NCBI GenBank assembly: GCA_016209105.1
Contig: JACQWR010000018.1
Location: forward strand, 1-64,000
Origin: Deltaproteobacteria bacterium
Lineage (GTDB): Bacteria; Desulfobacterota; Syntrophia; Syntrophales; JACQWR01
DNA length: 64,000 nucleotides
Direction of reading: 5' to 3'
The number at the start of each line of letters is the position of its first letter. Within the stretch, counting starts at the first letter, position 1. The translations under genes were made by a program, and so were the position numbers. The notes under the pieces were generated by a model. That model searched no databases and was not told where the DNA came from. It saw nothing but the letters and a program-made list of their open reading frames with translations. Positions 8,281-18,012 of this stretch are shown one piece after another.

Positions 8281-9024
8281 AGTAGGGCTTTCTCCCGCGG
8301 GGCTCGCCACCTCGAAAAAAATGGAATGCCCGACGCCGCAACATGCCCCGGACTCCGAAAAAATGGCCGTGCCGGTATAATGTTTCCTCCCTTCCCTGCC
8401 GATTTCCCAACCAATGACAACGCAACGCTCGCCGGTGGATATAAAACCGCGCAGCTCCACCGTAAGCTCGCCAAGGAGAATCATGCTTCGCGCTGACTTA
8501 TCGAAGGTAAAGGCGCCCGGACAATCGAGAACCGCCCACATAAACACGGGCAAAACCCTGCCGCCTGGGTCGCACAGCGACTTGTCCGGTTCCCAGGGAC
8601 TTGCAACAAGACGGCGACCCGCTACGTCTCCGGGAAAGACCCGGAGGCCATCGCCAAGTCCCCGTTTCGGGCCGCAGACGAAACAGGTGGGAAACCAGTG
8701 AGAGGTAAAACCCCGGTATTCGCGGGAGGCCGTTTGTGCTTCCGACAAGGTGGGCGGATCGGGAACATCAAGCCGAACCTTCGTTTGTCGTCCCTGGGCG
8801 ATAACCGCATGTTCATAAACCAGCGAGACGCCTGCCGGAGTTCGCTGAAGAGTGAGTTCAACATCCAAAGGCGCAGGCACCAGAAGTCTGACTACCGCCG
8901 GACCATCAATAAACTCCGCAACACGTCCGCACACATAACCGCCGTTTCCGGAATTCGGGGGCCCGCAAAACCGGGAATTGATGACTATCGTGTCGTTTTC
9001 CACCTCATATCCTTTCCATTCCAA
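8278..9024 (-). CDS. Hotdog-fold thioesterase-like protein, function unknown
   Basis: 248 aa. The N-terminal segment has RFCGPPNSGNGGYVCGRVAEF. The GPPNSGNGGYxxG pattern is typical of hotdog-fold acyl-CoA thioesterase-like proteins. The length fits two hotdog units in one chain (second unit around residues 130-240). A central FPTCFVCGPKRGLGDGLRVFPG has a CxxC-type pair common in these proteins. No signal peptide. It is isolated, facing the kinase gene. The stop codon is embedded in the TGAATTC-hairpin repeat. Acyl-CoA hydrolysis is an inference from fold only. Confidence 0.6.
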   Translation of the reverse strand: MEWKGYEVENDTIVINSRFCGPPNSGNGGYVCGRVAEFIDGPAVVRLLVPAPLDVELTLQRTPAGVSLVYEHAVIAQGRQTKVRLDVPDPPTLSEAQTASREYRGFTSHWFPTCFVCGPKRGLGDGLRVFPGDVAGRRLVASPWEPDKSLCDPGGRVLPVFMWAVLDCPGAFTFDKSARSMILLGELTVELRGFISTGERCVVIGWEIGREGRKHYTGTAIFSESGACCGVGHSIFFEVASPAGESPT

Positions 9025-9221
9025 AAGTCGTCCGGGCTGCAGCCCAATCCGGCAGCGAGCATATATTAAGAAATGATGGACCCGTAATAAAAAATAGGCT
9101 CACAACGGTCCATTCTTGAAATCTTACATACACAATAGTGATGTGATTGCGGGGTGTTCCAAAACTTATCTAAATGTTTCCTTAAAGTTTTTGCTGGTTC
9201 AATTTTGCACGCCGCCTGGGG

Positions 9222-11186
9222 TCATTTTTCACCGATAAACGTAACACCGCTGTTCGGAAAAATCCATACGTTATCAGCGATCTTTAATCGTACGGACTTT
9301 CCCTTTTCCCTTGAGACATCCGGATAAGGGTGGCGACCGGCAAAAAAGTGCACATCACGCACATCCCGGAAGCCTGTTCCCTCATAATTAAAGGATATAT
9401 CCAATCCCCGCGTGGGATAGACCAGATAGACGGAAAAGACATTGTTCGCCCGGGCCTGCCTCGTTATGATCTCTATGGTTAGCTTGATCCGGCTCCCCAC
9501 CCTGTCCCTGAGGAAATCGCCTCCGTACCAGACCTCATAGCCCCGTTTTGTATTCTCCGCCCGGACGAAGGGGACCTCGACGTCATCCAGCAAAACCCGC
9601 GTCACCCGGAAGTCCTTCTCACCCACGGGGCCGTTCCCATGGTTGAGGAGCCAGCGGTATTCGCAGTGGTTGTCCTCGAAAAAAGCGGCAAGCTGGGCAT
9701 TATCCCGGGCACAGCCGATCATGAAGAGGGGATTTTTCATGGTCTTAACGTACTCAATACGGGTGGTTACCGTGAAATCGGCGTTTGCGGCACGTTCAGC
9801 GCCCCTGCCCTCTTCCGGCAGCCCCGTAACGTTTATATCGTATTTGAAATCGGAACGAAGTTCCAACTCGCGGTCTTCCCGGCCGAAGAGCGTATCGAAC
9901 ATCTCGTAGTAGATGGCGTCGCCCATCTCCACGCTCTGCACCCGTGTCTGGAAACAACTCCGGATGATGCTGTCCAGCCGGGAGACGGATTTTTCCTCAT
10001 CGGGAATGAAGATACGGCGGAGGCGCGGCTCCACCGCGCCGGTTTTGCCTTTCTGCACAAATATGCGCGGTGCGCGCTTTCCCAGGGCACAGAGGACTTC
10101 ATAGCTTATCGTACCCTCACGACGGGCAATGTCGGCGGCAGATAGGTATTCATTACCCTGGCGACCCATCATGACGACCTCGTCGCCGATACGGCAATCG
10201 CCGATGCCGGTCACGTCCACGGTGCACATATCCATGGAGATGCGCCCCACTATCGGTGCCCGCTGCCCTCTGATCAATACCTCGCCTTGGTTGGAGAGGA
10301 CAAATCCGTAACCGTCTCCGTATCCCACGGGCAGTGTGGCAATACGGGTGGGCTTTTCCGTGATGTACGTCCTGCCGTAGCCGATGCCGTATCCTTCGGG
10401 AAATTCCTTGATTAGGATCACCCGCGTCTTGAACGTCATCACCGGCAGGAGGCGGGCCTTCCCCTCCGTTTCCGGCGAGGGATAGATGCCGTAGGACATC
10501 AAGCCGGGCCGCACCATGTCCATATGAAAATGAGGAAGATTCAGGATGGCGCCGCTGTTGGACAGGTGTTTTACGGGGATGGATATCTTCGCGGCGTCCA
10601 GTTCCTTCAGGATGTTCCGGAAGAGTTTTCCCTGGATTTCATTGTACGTAACGGAAACCTCGCTCTGAGAAAAATGGGTGAAGATTCCCTCGGAAATCAG
10701 GTGGGAAAAGCCGCTGATCTCACGGATCATCTGCAGGGCCTCGCTGTGCATCGTTCCGCCCCGCCCCATCCCCGTGTCCACTTCAATATGGATGGGCATA
10801 CGGATATCGCCCTGGGTGCATTGCTTTTGGAGTTCCCGGGCAAAGCTTAAATCGGAGACCGAAGGAATAAGGTGGTATTTAATGATTTCGGCGATTTCGT
10901 CGCCCGTGGAAGGACTCAGAATAAGGATAGGGGCGGTAATGCCGCCGACGCGCAATTGCGCGCCTTCATCGGCATTGGCGACCCCCAACATGACGGCGCC
11001 GTTTCTCAGGGCAACGTTGGATATCTCAATCGCCCCGTGTCCGTAGGCGTCCGCTTTTACCACCTGCATGAACCGGACGCCAGCGCCCACGAGCCTTTTC
11101 ATCTCGTCCCAATTGGCGGTGAAACTGTCCAAGTCCACTTCCACCCAACTTCTGTATTTGCGATCTTCCATAGGTACGATGACCAA
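9222..11186 (-). CDS. alr: Alanine racemase with an unusual ~270-aa C-terminal extension
   Basis: PLP-dependent interconversion of L- and D-alanine for peptidoglycan. The N-terminal ~380 residues are a normal Alr: VVKADAYGHG (PLP lysine near residue 44), HIEVDTGMGRGG, HLSNSGAIL, GYGIGYGRTY (catalytic Tyr region), PVGYGDGYG and ISMDMCTVDVT. At 654 aa it is much longer than usual Alr (about 360-380). The extra part (from about residue 385, starting near FIPDEEKSVSRLDSII) is beta-rich, with no motif I recognise, and ends NVWIFPNSGVTFIGEK. The extension is in frame with no stop or frameshift, so this looks like a genuine fusion. The frame opens with TTG 11184-11186; ATG 11169-11171 (MEDRKYRSWVEVDLD) is the more usual type of start and equally possible. 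Confidence 0.9.
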   Translation of the reverse strand: MVIVPMEDRKYRSWVEVDLDSFTANWDEMKRLVGAGVRFMQVVKADAYGHGAIEISNVALRNGAVMLGVANADEGAQLRVGGITAPILILSPSTGDEIAEIIKYHLIPSVSDLSFARELQKQCTQGDIRMPIHIEVDTGMGRGGTMHSEALQMIREISGFSHLISEGIFTHFSQSEVSVTYNEIQGKLFRNILKELDAAKISIPVKHLSNSGAILNLPHFHMDMVRPGLMSYGIYPSPETEGKARLLPVMTFKTRVILIKEFPEGYGIGYGRTYITEKPTRIATLPVGYGDGYGFVLSNQGEVLIRGQRAPIVGRISMDMCTVDVTGIGDCRIGDEVVMMGRQGNEYLSAADIARREGTISYEVLCALGKRAPRIFVQKGKTGAVEPRLRRIFIPDEEKSVSRLDSIIRSCFQTRVQSVEMGDAIYYEMFDTLFGREDRELELRSDFKYDINVTGLPEEGRGAERAANADFTVTTRIEYVKTMKNPLFMIGCARDNAQLAAFFEDNHCEYRWLLNHGNGPVGEKDFRVTRVLLDDVEVPFVRAENTKRGYEVWYGGDFLRDRVGSRIKLTIEIITRQARANNVFSVYLVYPTRGLDISFNYEGTGFRDVRDVHFFAGRHPYPDVSREKGKSVRLKIADNVWIFPNSGVTFIGEK

Positions 11187-11302
11187 TCGGGTCTTTTCGG
11201 GGCTCGTTCAATCTTACCGGGTTCAATTTTACCGGTTAAATTTTAATATTAACAACGGGCGCAGACTGCAATTTCACACCGGCATATATCACGATACTGA
11301 AA

Positions 11303-11439
11303 AATAACTTTACAGGCTGTTCAAAAATGTCCAGATGCAAGGCTCCGCAATCCTGAGGAATGAGACGCACCGTGACGCACGTCGCAATGACGAAGGAACA
11401 GAGCAGCATATGGGCGTTTTTCAACAGCCTGTAGTTATT
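11303..11439. repeat. Long imperfect palindrome, dispersed-repeat family A, copy 1
   Basis: The left arm AATAACTTTACAGGCTGTTC, followed by AAAAATGTCC, is the near-reverse complement of the right arm (GGCGTTTTTCAACAGCCTG, then TAGTTATT). The interior contains AATCCTGAGGAATGAGACGCACC. It matches the copy between nuoG and nuoH when reverse-complemented: CTCATTCCTCAGG, CCTTCGTC and ATGCTGC are shared. The right arm supplies the TAA stop (11435-11437) of the adenylate cyclase gene. It occupies most of the 248-bp spacer between alr and the cyclase gene. Confidence 0.8.
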
Positions 11440-13684
11440 TCCTGGTCATGGTGAAAACCCCATCCCAAGGCGCGGGGGGCGGGTTTTCCTTCAACGCCGT
11501 ACAGCGTGCGATATACAGTTCTGCAGGCGGATCATCCGGCCTTATCTCCAGAACTTTGCGGAATAGGGCGATTGCTTCATCCCACAAGCCCTGCTTGTAT
11601 TTTGCCAACCCCTCTTCGAACAACCGCACAAATTCCTGCAACGGCCCGGCGTCCTTTGTCTCGGATAACAGTTCGTAGATTTTCACGGGGAGCTTCTTTC
11701 CCTTGACCCGCACGGAATCAAGCTCACGGCAGGACATAACATTCTTTACCACGGCATGGGTAAACTCGCTGATGACGATGTTCGTACCGTATTCCTTGTT
11801 GATCCCTTCGAGGCGTGAAGCGAGATTGACCATGTCGCCCATGACCGTATAATCGAACCGCATCTGCGATCCCATGTTCCCCACCACCATGTCCCCGGTG
11901 TTGATGCCGATCCCGATATTGATCAGGGGCTTGCCTTCTTCACGCCACTTCGCCTGCAGCACCTTAAGTGCATCAATCATTTCGAGGGCAGTCCGGCAGG
12001 TTCGAAGCGCATGATCGGGCTGGTCGAGAGGAGCGCCGTAAACAGCCATGACGGCATCGCCTATATACTTATCGAGCAGGCCGTCGTACTTGAAGACCAG
12101 ATCCGTCATGGCCGTAAGGTATTCATTGAGCAGGTGGACAAGTTCTTCCGGAGGCAATTGCTCAGAAATGGTCGTGAACCCCCGGATGTCGGAAAAAAGA
12201 ACGGTGAGGTTTTTCTTGTCGCCGCCCAGTTTGAGCTTCGACGGATCCTTGAGCATCTCGTTGATGACGGAAGCGGTCAGGTAATACTGGAATGCGCCCC
12301 GAATCTTTTTCTTCTCCCGCTCCTCGGTAACATAGCGGTATACCGTTATCCCCAGATATACGGCCAGCATGGTCACCACAGGATAAACGAGATTGATCCA
12401 GACCCGGTAGTGGGAAAAGACATAGGTGTTTATGATGAAATAAACGGCAATAAGAACAATGCCGATCAAGAGTCCCATCATCGCCCTCAGCCGTGGAATG
12501 AGCATCCCCATGACGAGCCCGAGCAGGATGATGGCGCAGACATCGAGAAATTTTGTCCACCATGTCTGCTGGAGAAATTTCCGGTGCAGGATATTGTCTA
12601 TAACCGTGGCATGGATTTCCACCCCGGGATAAACGGCGCTAAAGGGGGTCACCCGCAGATCGTAAATGCCGGTGGCAGTCGCTCCCACAATAACGATCTT
12701 GTTCCGAAAAATATCAGGGGAGACACGGCCGCCGATGATGTCGGAAATGGAGTAATGGGGAAAGGTTTTTGCCGGCCCCATATAATTGACCAGCATTCTC
12801 CCCGCATCGTCGGTGGGTATCACGGTAGTATCAATCTCCACGCCGCTCACGCCGAACTCGTCCATTTTGAGAACGAGCGGGGGCCAGTCCAGATACTGGA
12901 GCAGCAGGGAAATCGCCAGCGATGAATAATAATTGTCCCGAAACTTTATGACGAGCGGCGACCACCGGATGGTTCCGTCGGTATCGGGAAATGCATTAAA
13001 ATAGCCGCTGTTTTCGGCGGCTTGTGAGTAGGACCGGAGATTGGTCACCGCGGCAAAGGCATGCACCAAGGCGAATTCATCCGGTTTGGCCCCGGTCTTG
13101 ATCATCTGGTAGCGGGAACCGGCAATGTTTTCAGTTTCTACCGCGATTTCCTTCTCCGTGAGATGGGTCACGTCCTTGCCCGACGTGTGAAAAAAATAGC
13201 CCAGCGTGATGTTGCCGGCCTTCTTTATCATGCCGGCCAGGACTGCATCAGTGTCAGCCTGCATTTTCTTCTTGTTCAGAAGATCCGCCAGTTGAGGATT
13301 TCCGATACCAAGATCGGCGGTCTCCCGATTCAGGTCTGCGATGGTTTTCAGCGTGGAATTTTCGTCCGGCTCGGCAAAAACGATATCAAAGCCCACCGCC
13401 TTTGCGCCGCCCGCGTTCAGGGTGGCCACCAGTTTTGCCATCGTCGTCCGCGGCCAAGGCCACCTTCCCAACTCGCTCAAACTCTTCTCGTCAATCGCGG
13501 CGATGACCGTTTCGTTGCCGGTCGCGACCTTTCCACGGGAAAGCATCCTCAAATCGAGGGCTTTGAGCTCCATGAAACGGAGGAAAGGAACATCCAGAAA
13601 GAAAAGGATAAGGGCCAAGAGAATGATAAGGAAAGTTATCTTAAGGGGTGAAACGGAAAACACCTTTTTTAGTTGTTCCTTCAC
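11435..13684 (-). CDS. CHASE2-domain class III adenylate/guanylate cyclase
   Basis: Membrane-bound nucleotide cyclase. Order: N-terminal transmembrane helix (about 12-32), extracytoplasmic CHASE2 sensor (about 40-330, with AAIDEKSLSELGRWPWPR and GFDIVFAEPD), three transmembrane helices (about 340-410), class III cyclase domain (about 465-640) and a short TPR-like tail (LFEEGLAKYKQGLWDEAIALF). Catalytic features: TVLFSDIRGFTTISE (metal Asp), KYIGDAVMAVYG (second metal Asp) and DYTVMGDMVNLASRLE. The frame is open to 13792, but upstream residues are not family-like. GTG 13684 is chosen because GGAGGG lies 6 bp before it; ATG 13690 touches the SD and is the alternative. Likely product is cAMP. 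Confidence 0.9.
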   Translation of the reverse strand: MKEQLKKVFSVSPLKITFLIILLALILFFLDVPFLRFMELKALDLRMLSRGKVATGNETVIAAIDEKSLSELGRWPWPRTTMAKLVATLNAGGAKAVGFDIVFAEPDENSTLKTIADLNRETADLGIGNPQLADLLNKKKMQADTDAVLAGMIKKAGNITLGYFFHTSGKDVTHLTEKEIAVETENIAGSRYQMIKTGAKPDEFALVHAFAAVTNLRSYSQAAENSGYFNAFPDTDGTIRWSPLVIKFRDNYYSSLAISLLLQYLDWPPLVLKMDEFGVSGVEIDTTVIPTDDAGRMLVNYMGPAKTFPHYSISDIIGGRVSPDIFRNKIVIVGATATGIYDLRVTPFSAVYPGVEIHATVIDNILHRKFLQQTWWTKFLDVCAIILLGLVMGMLIPRLRAMMGLLIGIVLIAVYFIINTYVFSHYRVWINLVYPVVTMLAVYLGITVYRYVTEEREKKKIRGAFQYYLTASVINEMLKDPSKLKLGGDKKNLTVLFSDIRGFTTISEQLPPEELVHLLNEYLTAMTDLVFKYDGLLDKYIGDAVMAVYGAPLDQPDHALRTCRTALEMIDALKVLQAKWREEGKPLINIGIGINTGDMVVGNMGSQMRFDYTVMGDMVNLASRLEGINKEYGTNIVISEFTHAVVKNVMSCRELDSVRVKGKKLPVKIYELLSETKDAGPLQEFVRLFEEGLAKYKQGLWDEAIALFRKVLEIRPDDPPAELYIARCTALKENPPPAPWDGVFTMTRK

Positions 13685-13809
13685 GGACATCCCTCCAAAA
13701 TGGTAGGCGAATAATACCAGAGCACAACTGAATGTCAAGACGCAATAGCCCTTATGCTCCCGACAAGGGAGAGAGTATACGGGCGGAAACAAACCTGTCC
13801 GTTAAATTC

Positions 13810-13838
13810 TTGACAAGAAATGCCGCATACGATAAATA
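13810..13838 (+). promoter_or_regulatory. Candidate promoter of the tRNA-Thr gene
   Basis: A perfect TTGACA (13810-13815) is followed after 15 bp by GATAAA (13831-13836), or after 17 bp by TAAATA. The tRNA begins about 30 bp downstream, a normal leader length. Read by eye; the -10 choice is ambiguous. Confidence 0.5.
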
Positions 13839-13869
13839 CAGCACGCTCATTTAGGTCCGATTACAGAAC

Positions 13870-13945
<76 letters not shown>

Positions 13946-13993
13946 TTTAATCTTCAGGAAGTCAGGAGAGCGTCCGTCATCCTGCCGCCTTCT

Positions 13994-15184
13994 TCATTCA
14001 CTGCTACGCCCCGCTTCTTTCCGCCGGGTTCCCTCGTAGATATCGTACTTCAGGAGACGGCACTCGATGCCGCTGTTGTAAAAAATGATCCGCCGCTTGG
14101 TTCGAAGTCCCACCTGCTTCCCCAGTGCCATGTTCCCGGTGAAGATGTACCCTCGATAACCGCCGCATTTCTGCTTGAAAAAATCCCCGATCTCACGGTA
14201 CAGGCCGATCAGTATCGAGACCTCCCCCGTCCGCTCTCCGTAGGGGGGATTGAGAACCACCACGCCTCCCCGCTTTGGGACCGGCGTCTCGGCGAAAGGA
14301 CAGACGGCGAATTCGATGAGGTTCTCCACGCCTGCCGTCCTGGCGTTCTGACGCGCCGCGGCCACGGCATTGGGGTTGATGTCCGTGGCGACGATCCGTG
14401 CCGCCGCTTCCTTCTTCTCCCCGTGTGCCGACGCCCGCATCGTTCGCCAGACAGCCGTATCGAAACCTTTCCAATGGGCGAATCCGTAGTTGCTCCGGAG
14501 GAGTCCCGGCGCCCTGCCAGCGGCCAGGAGCGCGGCCTCGATGGCTATCGTCCCGCTTCCGCACATCGGGTTGACGAAGGATTTCCCGCCGTTCCATCCG
14601 GTCGCAAGGATAATCGCCGCCGCGAGGGTCTCTTGCATCGGCGCCGCAAGCGGGATCTTCCGGTAGCCGCGTCGGGAGAGGGGCTCGCCGGAGGCGTCCA
14701 GGTAAACGAAGACGTCTTTCCCCTTCCAGTAGATGTGAACCACCGCCCGGTCCCGCTCCGGGCCGGAGTCGGGGCGGATACCGCCACAACGCTCTGCAAG
14801 CCGATCAACGATGGCGTCCTTCGCCTTGAGGTTGACGAACCGCCCATCGTTGATCGTCGGGGTCTCCGCCGTGGAGGTCACGCAGAGGTACGCGTGCTCC
14901 CCGCGTTCGTGGAGGAGCCCCTCCCAGGGGATTTTCCGGAGACCGGCGTAGAGCCCCTCCGGATTCTCCGCTTTGAAGGCCGAGAGAAGATAGAGTACCC
15001 GGTGTCCCGTCCTGACATGGAGGCAAAGACGCATCGTATCGGCAAGCGTCCCCTCCGTCTCGACGGCAGCCTCACCCTCCGCACGGACAGGAAAACCGAG
15101 GGCGATAACCTCTTCCGCAAGCCAGGGGACGATCCCCTTCGGGCAGGTGATGATGATGGTCTTTTTTTCGATCCAGGGATTCAT
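13994..15184 (-). CDS. THUMP-domain class I RNA methyltransferase (RlmL/YpsC type)
   Basis: 396 aa. The N-terminal ~160 residues form a ferredoxin-like/THUMP RNA-binding region. The C-terminal half is a Rossmann-fold SAM methyltransferase with NPMCGSGTIAIEAA (SAM-binding motif) and NPPYGER (the NPPY motif of N2-guanine or N6-adenine methylation). This pattern is that of 23S rRNA m2G2445 methyltransferase RlmL N-terminal halves and Gram-positive YpsC. The RlmK half of E. coli RlmKL is absent, so this is the short form. It lies convergent to the tRNA-Thr gene. Target nucleotide is inferred, not shown. Confidence 0.88.
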   Translation of the reverse strand: MNPWIEKKTIIITCPKGIVPWLAEEVIALGFPVRAEGEAAVETEGTLADTMRLCLHVRTGHRVLYLLSAFKAENPEGLYAGLRKIPWEGLLHERGEHAYLCVTSTAETPTINDGRFVNLKAKDAIVDRLAERCGGIRPDSGPERDRAVVHIYWKGKDVFVYLDASGEPLSRRGYRKIPLAAPMQETLAAAIILATGWNGGKSFVNPMCGSGTIAIEAALLAAGRAPGLLRSNYGFAHWKGFDTAVWRTMRASAHGEKKEAAARIVATDINPNAVAAARQNARTAGVENLIEFAVCPFAETPVPKRGGVVVLNPPYGERTGEVSILIGLYREIGDFFKQKCGGYRGYIFTGNMALGKQVGLRTKRRIIFYNSGIECRLLKYDIYEGTRRKEAGRSSE

Positions 15185-15482
15185 GGGGGTTGCGCACCTT
15201 TTACTATTGCTTAATACTGCCCTCTAACACAGCCTTCGAAAAATGCAAAGGAAAGAAGATCGCCTTAAACGGTAAGTTAAATTCCCCGTCCACGGGGCAC
15301 GGCTTACGGGATGCGCTCACCGATTATCCCCCCTCAAAATCGTTTTTTTGTCTTGACAAGATCGGCAGGATTATTGTACCAGGTGCGACGGTTCTGTGCC
15401 TAAACTACTACGCCTAACTTCCACAACCCGAACATACCGTCATTTATGCCGGTTGCAATAGATCCTCACGAGGTACACACGC
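15185..15482. other. Divergent intergenic region upstream of the nuo operon
   Basis: This holds the promoter region of the nuo operon. There is a TTGACA at 15353-15358, but the best -10-like hexamer (TATTGT, 15372-15377) is only 13 bp away, so I do not call a sigma-70 promoter. A short perfect hairpin CCCCGT / ACGGGG lies at 15284-15297 without a T-run. The small open frame across this region has no ribosome-binding site and no recognisable protein. Confidence 0.4.
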
Positions 15483-15836
15483 ATGCTCGAATATATACCC
15501 ATCCTCATCATGATGTTCCTCGCCGCTTTCATTGCCGTTTTTATCGTCGGCGCCTCCCATGTCCTTGGTCACCGCATCAACAAAAAAGCAAAGCTATCAA
15601 CCTACGAGTGCGGCATGCAGACCATCGGACCGACGCGGATGAGGATGAACATCCGTTATTACCTGACCGCAATGCTCTTCCTCATCTTCGATATCGAAAT
15701 CATGTTCCTCTACCCCTGGGCCGTCGTTACCAAGTCATTTGGGCTCTTTGGGTTTATTGAAATGCTTGTTTTTGTGTTTATCCTGTTCATTGGGTACGTG
15801 TACGTGTGGAAGAAAGGGGCTCTGGAATGGGAGTAG
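15483..15836 (+). CDS. nuoA: NADH-quinone oxidoreductase subunit A
   Basis: Small membrane subunit at the junction of the peripheral and membrane arms of complex I. 117 aa with three transmembrane helices (about 5-27, 60-82, 88-110). The conserved loop [20 protein letters not shown] between helices 1 and 2 is diagnostic, and [15 protein letters not shown] follows in helix 2. First gene of the operon; its end overlaps nuoB by 10 bp. Confidence 0.97.
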   Translation: MLEYIPILIMMFLAAFIAVFIVGASHVLGHRINKKAKLSTYECGMQTIGPTRMRMNIRYYLTAMLFLIFDIEIMFLYPWAVVTKSFGLFGFIEMLVFVFILFIGYVYVWKKGALEWE

Positions 15837-16333
15837 ACGATAGCGTGGTGGTTACTTCCCTGCAGGACGTCGTAAACTGGGCGCGGAAAAATTCCGTCTG
15901 GCCGGTAACGTTCGGCCTTGCCTGTTGCGCCATAGAAATGATGGTTGCCAGTTCGGCAACCTATGATATCGCCCGGTTCGGCGCCGAGGTGTTCAGGCCG
16001 TCGCCGCGCCAGTCGGACCTCATGATCGTTGCGGGAACGCTTACCAAGAAGATGGCCCCCATGGTAAAGCGCATCTACGAGCAGATGCCGGAACCGAAAT
16101 GGGTCATCGCCTACGGCGCATGCGCATGCAGCGGCGGAATCTTCAAAACATACAATGTGGTACAGGGGGTGGATCAGATCATTCCCGTGGACGTCTATGT
16201 GCCCGGCTGTCCGCCCCGGCCGGAGGCCCTGCTGAAAGGATTGATGAGCCTCCAGGACAAGATCGCCGTCGAACCGGTGGGGCAGCGCAACCTCGTCAGT
16301 TTACCCTGGAGGAACCATGACCAAGCCGTCTGA
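15827..16333 (+). CDS. nuoB: NADH-quinone oxidoreductase subunit B
   Basis: Carries the terminal N2 [4Fe-4S] cluster that passes electrons to quinone. 168 aa from ATG 15827 ([11 protein letters not shown]), which overlaps the nuoA stop; an in-frame ATG at 15806 lies inside nuoA and is less likely. Cluster ligands are visible: the tandem Cys of [10 protein letters not shown], the Cys of YGACACSGG and the Cys of VPGCPPRPE. Overlaps nuoC by 17 bp. Confidence 0.97.
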   Translation: MGVDDSVVVTSLQDVVNWARKNSVWPVTFGLACCAIEMMVASSATYDIARFGAEVFRPSPRQSDLMIVAGTLTKKMAPMVKRIYEQMPEPKWVIAYGACACSGGIFKTYNVVQGVDQIIPVDVYVPGCPPRPEALLKGLMSLQDKIAVEPVGQRNLVSLPWRNHDQAV

Positions 16334-16841
16334 GGCCGCCGAGCGATTGAAAGCGAAATTCGGAGAAGCGATCCTGAGCGTCAGTGAATTCAGGGGTGAG
16401 GTAAACGTCACCGTGGGCAAAAACGCCATCCGGGATATCCTTCTCTTTCTCAAAAACAGCGACGACCTCCGCTATGACCTCCTGATTGATCTCTGCGGCG
16501 TTGATTACTGCGGCGACGATCCCCGGTTTGAAATCGTTTACCTGCTCCATTCCCTGCCAAACAACAACCATCTCCGCATAAAAACAAGGCTTCGCGAAAA
16601 CGAGACCATTGACACGGTGAGCGACGTCTGGAAGGCGGCGGACTGGATGGAGCGGGAAATCTATGACATGCTGGGGATATCATTCAACAACCATCCTGAT
16701 CTCAGGCGGATCCTCCTGGTGGATGACTTCAGCGGCCATCCGCTGAAGAAGGACTTCCCCCTGGAAGGCCCCGATTTCGACAAGCCCTTCACGGTACAAT
16801 TGGAAGAAGAAACCAGAACGGACAAAGGATTCAATGGCTGA
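16317..16841 (+). CDS. nuoC: NADH-quinone oxidoreductase subunit C
   Basis: 30-kDa-type peripheral subunit with no cofactor. 174 aa. Family features: [28 protein letters not shown] and the signature [25 protein letters not shown]. It is separate from nuoD, not fused as in E. coli. GGAGG precedes the ATG, and its stop overlaps the nuoD start by 8 bp. Confidence 0.96.
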   Translation: MTKPSEAAERLKAKFGEAILSVSEFRGEVNVTVGKNAIRDILLFLKNSDDLRYDLLIDLCGVDYCGDDPRFEIVYLLHSLPNNNHLRIKTRLRENETIDTVSDVWKAADWMEREIYDMLGISFNNHPDLRRILLVDDFSGHPLKKDFPLEGPDFDKPFTVQLEEETRTDKGFNG

Positions 16842-18006
16842 AACCCGCACCATGACGATCAATATGGGTCCGCAGCACCCGGCGACACACGGGGTGCTGC
16901 GACTGCTCCTCGAACTGGACGGTGAAATAATCACCAAGGTCGTCCCCCACATCGGCTATCTGCACCGCGGCGTGGAAAAGCTTTCAGAATCAATGACCTA
17001 TCCGCAAGCCCTGACGCTTACGGATCGTCTGGATTACACGAGCGCCCTTTCCAACAACTTAGCCTATTGCCTTGCGGTCGAAAAATTGCTTGACCTAAAA
17101 ATTCCAAAACGGGCACAGTACCTGCGGGTGCTTCTTGCCGAGCTCCAGCGGCTGGCCGCTCACCTCCTCTGGGTGGCGACACACGCCCTTGATATGGGAG
17201 CGATGACCGTCCTTTTTTATGCCTTCCGGGAACGCGAAACGATTCTCGGCATGCTGGAGCAGGTCACGGGAGCCAGGCTGACGCCGAGTTTCGTCAGAAT
17301 CGGCGGACTTGCCAAGGACATTCCCGACGGTTTTGCCGCTGAGGTGCGGGCATTCGTGGAGGATTTCCCCCGGAGGATAGACGAATACGAGACACTCCTC
17401 ACGGACAACATCATCTGGAAAAAACGGACCCAGAACATTGCTCCGATGTCCGCGGACGAAGCGGTAAACTACGGTGTAACGGGCCCCGTCCTTCGGGCCT
17501 GCGGCGTCAACTACGATGTGAGAAAGGCCTATCCCTACTCCGGCTACGACGAATTCGATTTTGAAATTCCTCTCGGCGAACGCGGCGATGTCTATGATCG
17601 GTACGTGGTTCGCCTTAAGGAGATGAGGCAGTCCAATAGGATCATTGATCAGGCAATCAATAACCTGCCGACAGGACCCATCCTGGCTGATTCTGCCTTT
17701 GCGGTCCCCCCGGACAAGGAAGCGGTGGGGAAGGACATTGCCGCCCTGATACGGCATTTCAAAATTGCACAAGAAGGCTTTGAGACTCCCCGCGGGGAGG
17801 TATACGCATCAATCGAATCGTCAAAGGGCGAACTGGGGTTCTACGTGGTGAGCGACGGCTCGAACAAACCGTTCCGCATGAGGATCAGGCCGCCCTCTTT
17901 CATCAACCTCGGCGCGCTGCCGAAGATGATCGAGGGGCAGATGGTGGCGGACGTAGTGGCAGCCATAGGCAGCATTGATATTGTGTTGGGCGAGATAGAC
18001 AGATAG
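16834..18006 (+). CDS. nuoD: NADH-quinone oxidoreductase subunit D
   Basis: 49-kDa-type subunit, related to the large subunit of NiFe hydrogenases, contributing the quinone-binding cavity next to N2. 390 aa. Signatures: NMGPQHPATHGVLRLLLELDGE, GYLHRGVEKL, PQALTLTDRLDYTS and, near the C-terminus, PPSFINLGALPKMIEGQMVADVVA (split here only by reading). The usual hydrogenase nickel-binding cysteines are absent, as expected for NuoD. It overlaps nuoC, and the atypical input subunit starts 6 bp after it. Confidence 0.97.
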   Translation: MAETRTMTINMGPQHPATHGVLRLLLELDGEIITKVVPHIGYLHRGVEKLSESMTYPQALTLTDRLDYTSALSNNLAYCLAVEKLLDLKIPKRAQYLRVLLAELQRLAAHLLWVATHALDMGAMTVLFYAFRERETILGMLEQVTGARLTPSFVRIGGLAKDIPDGFAAEVRAFVEDFPRRIDEYETLLTDNIIWKKRTQNIAPMSADEAVNYGVTGPVLRACGVNYDVRKAYPYSGYDEFDFEIPLGERGDVYDRYVVRLKEMRQSNRIIDQAINNLPTGPILADSAFAVPPDKEAVGKDIAALIRHFKIAQEGFETPRGEVYASIESSKGELGFYVVSDGSNKPFRMRIRPPSFINLGALPKMIEGQMVADVVAAIGSIDIVLGEIDR

Positions 18007-18012
18007 GGAGTT

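Noticed and set aside
9077-9112. TGGACC / GGTCCA inverted repeat upstream of the hotdog gene
   Set aside because: Only six bases pair, with a 24-bp separation and no supporting context; likely chance.
12011-12925. A 304-aa plus-strand open frame across the adenylate cyclase
   Set aside because: Opposite a clear class III cyclase with catalytic motifs; the plus-strand translation has no domain or start signal.
15353-15377. Sigma-70 promoter for nuoA at TTGACA 15353
   Set aside because: The best -10-like hexamer is 13 bp away and no good hexamer lies at 16-18 bp, so I left it as an intergenic note.
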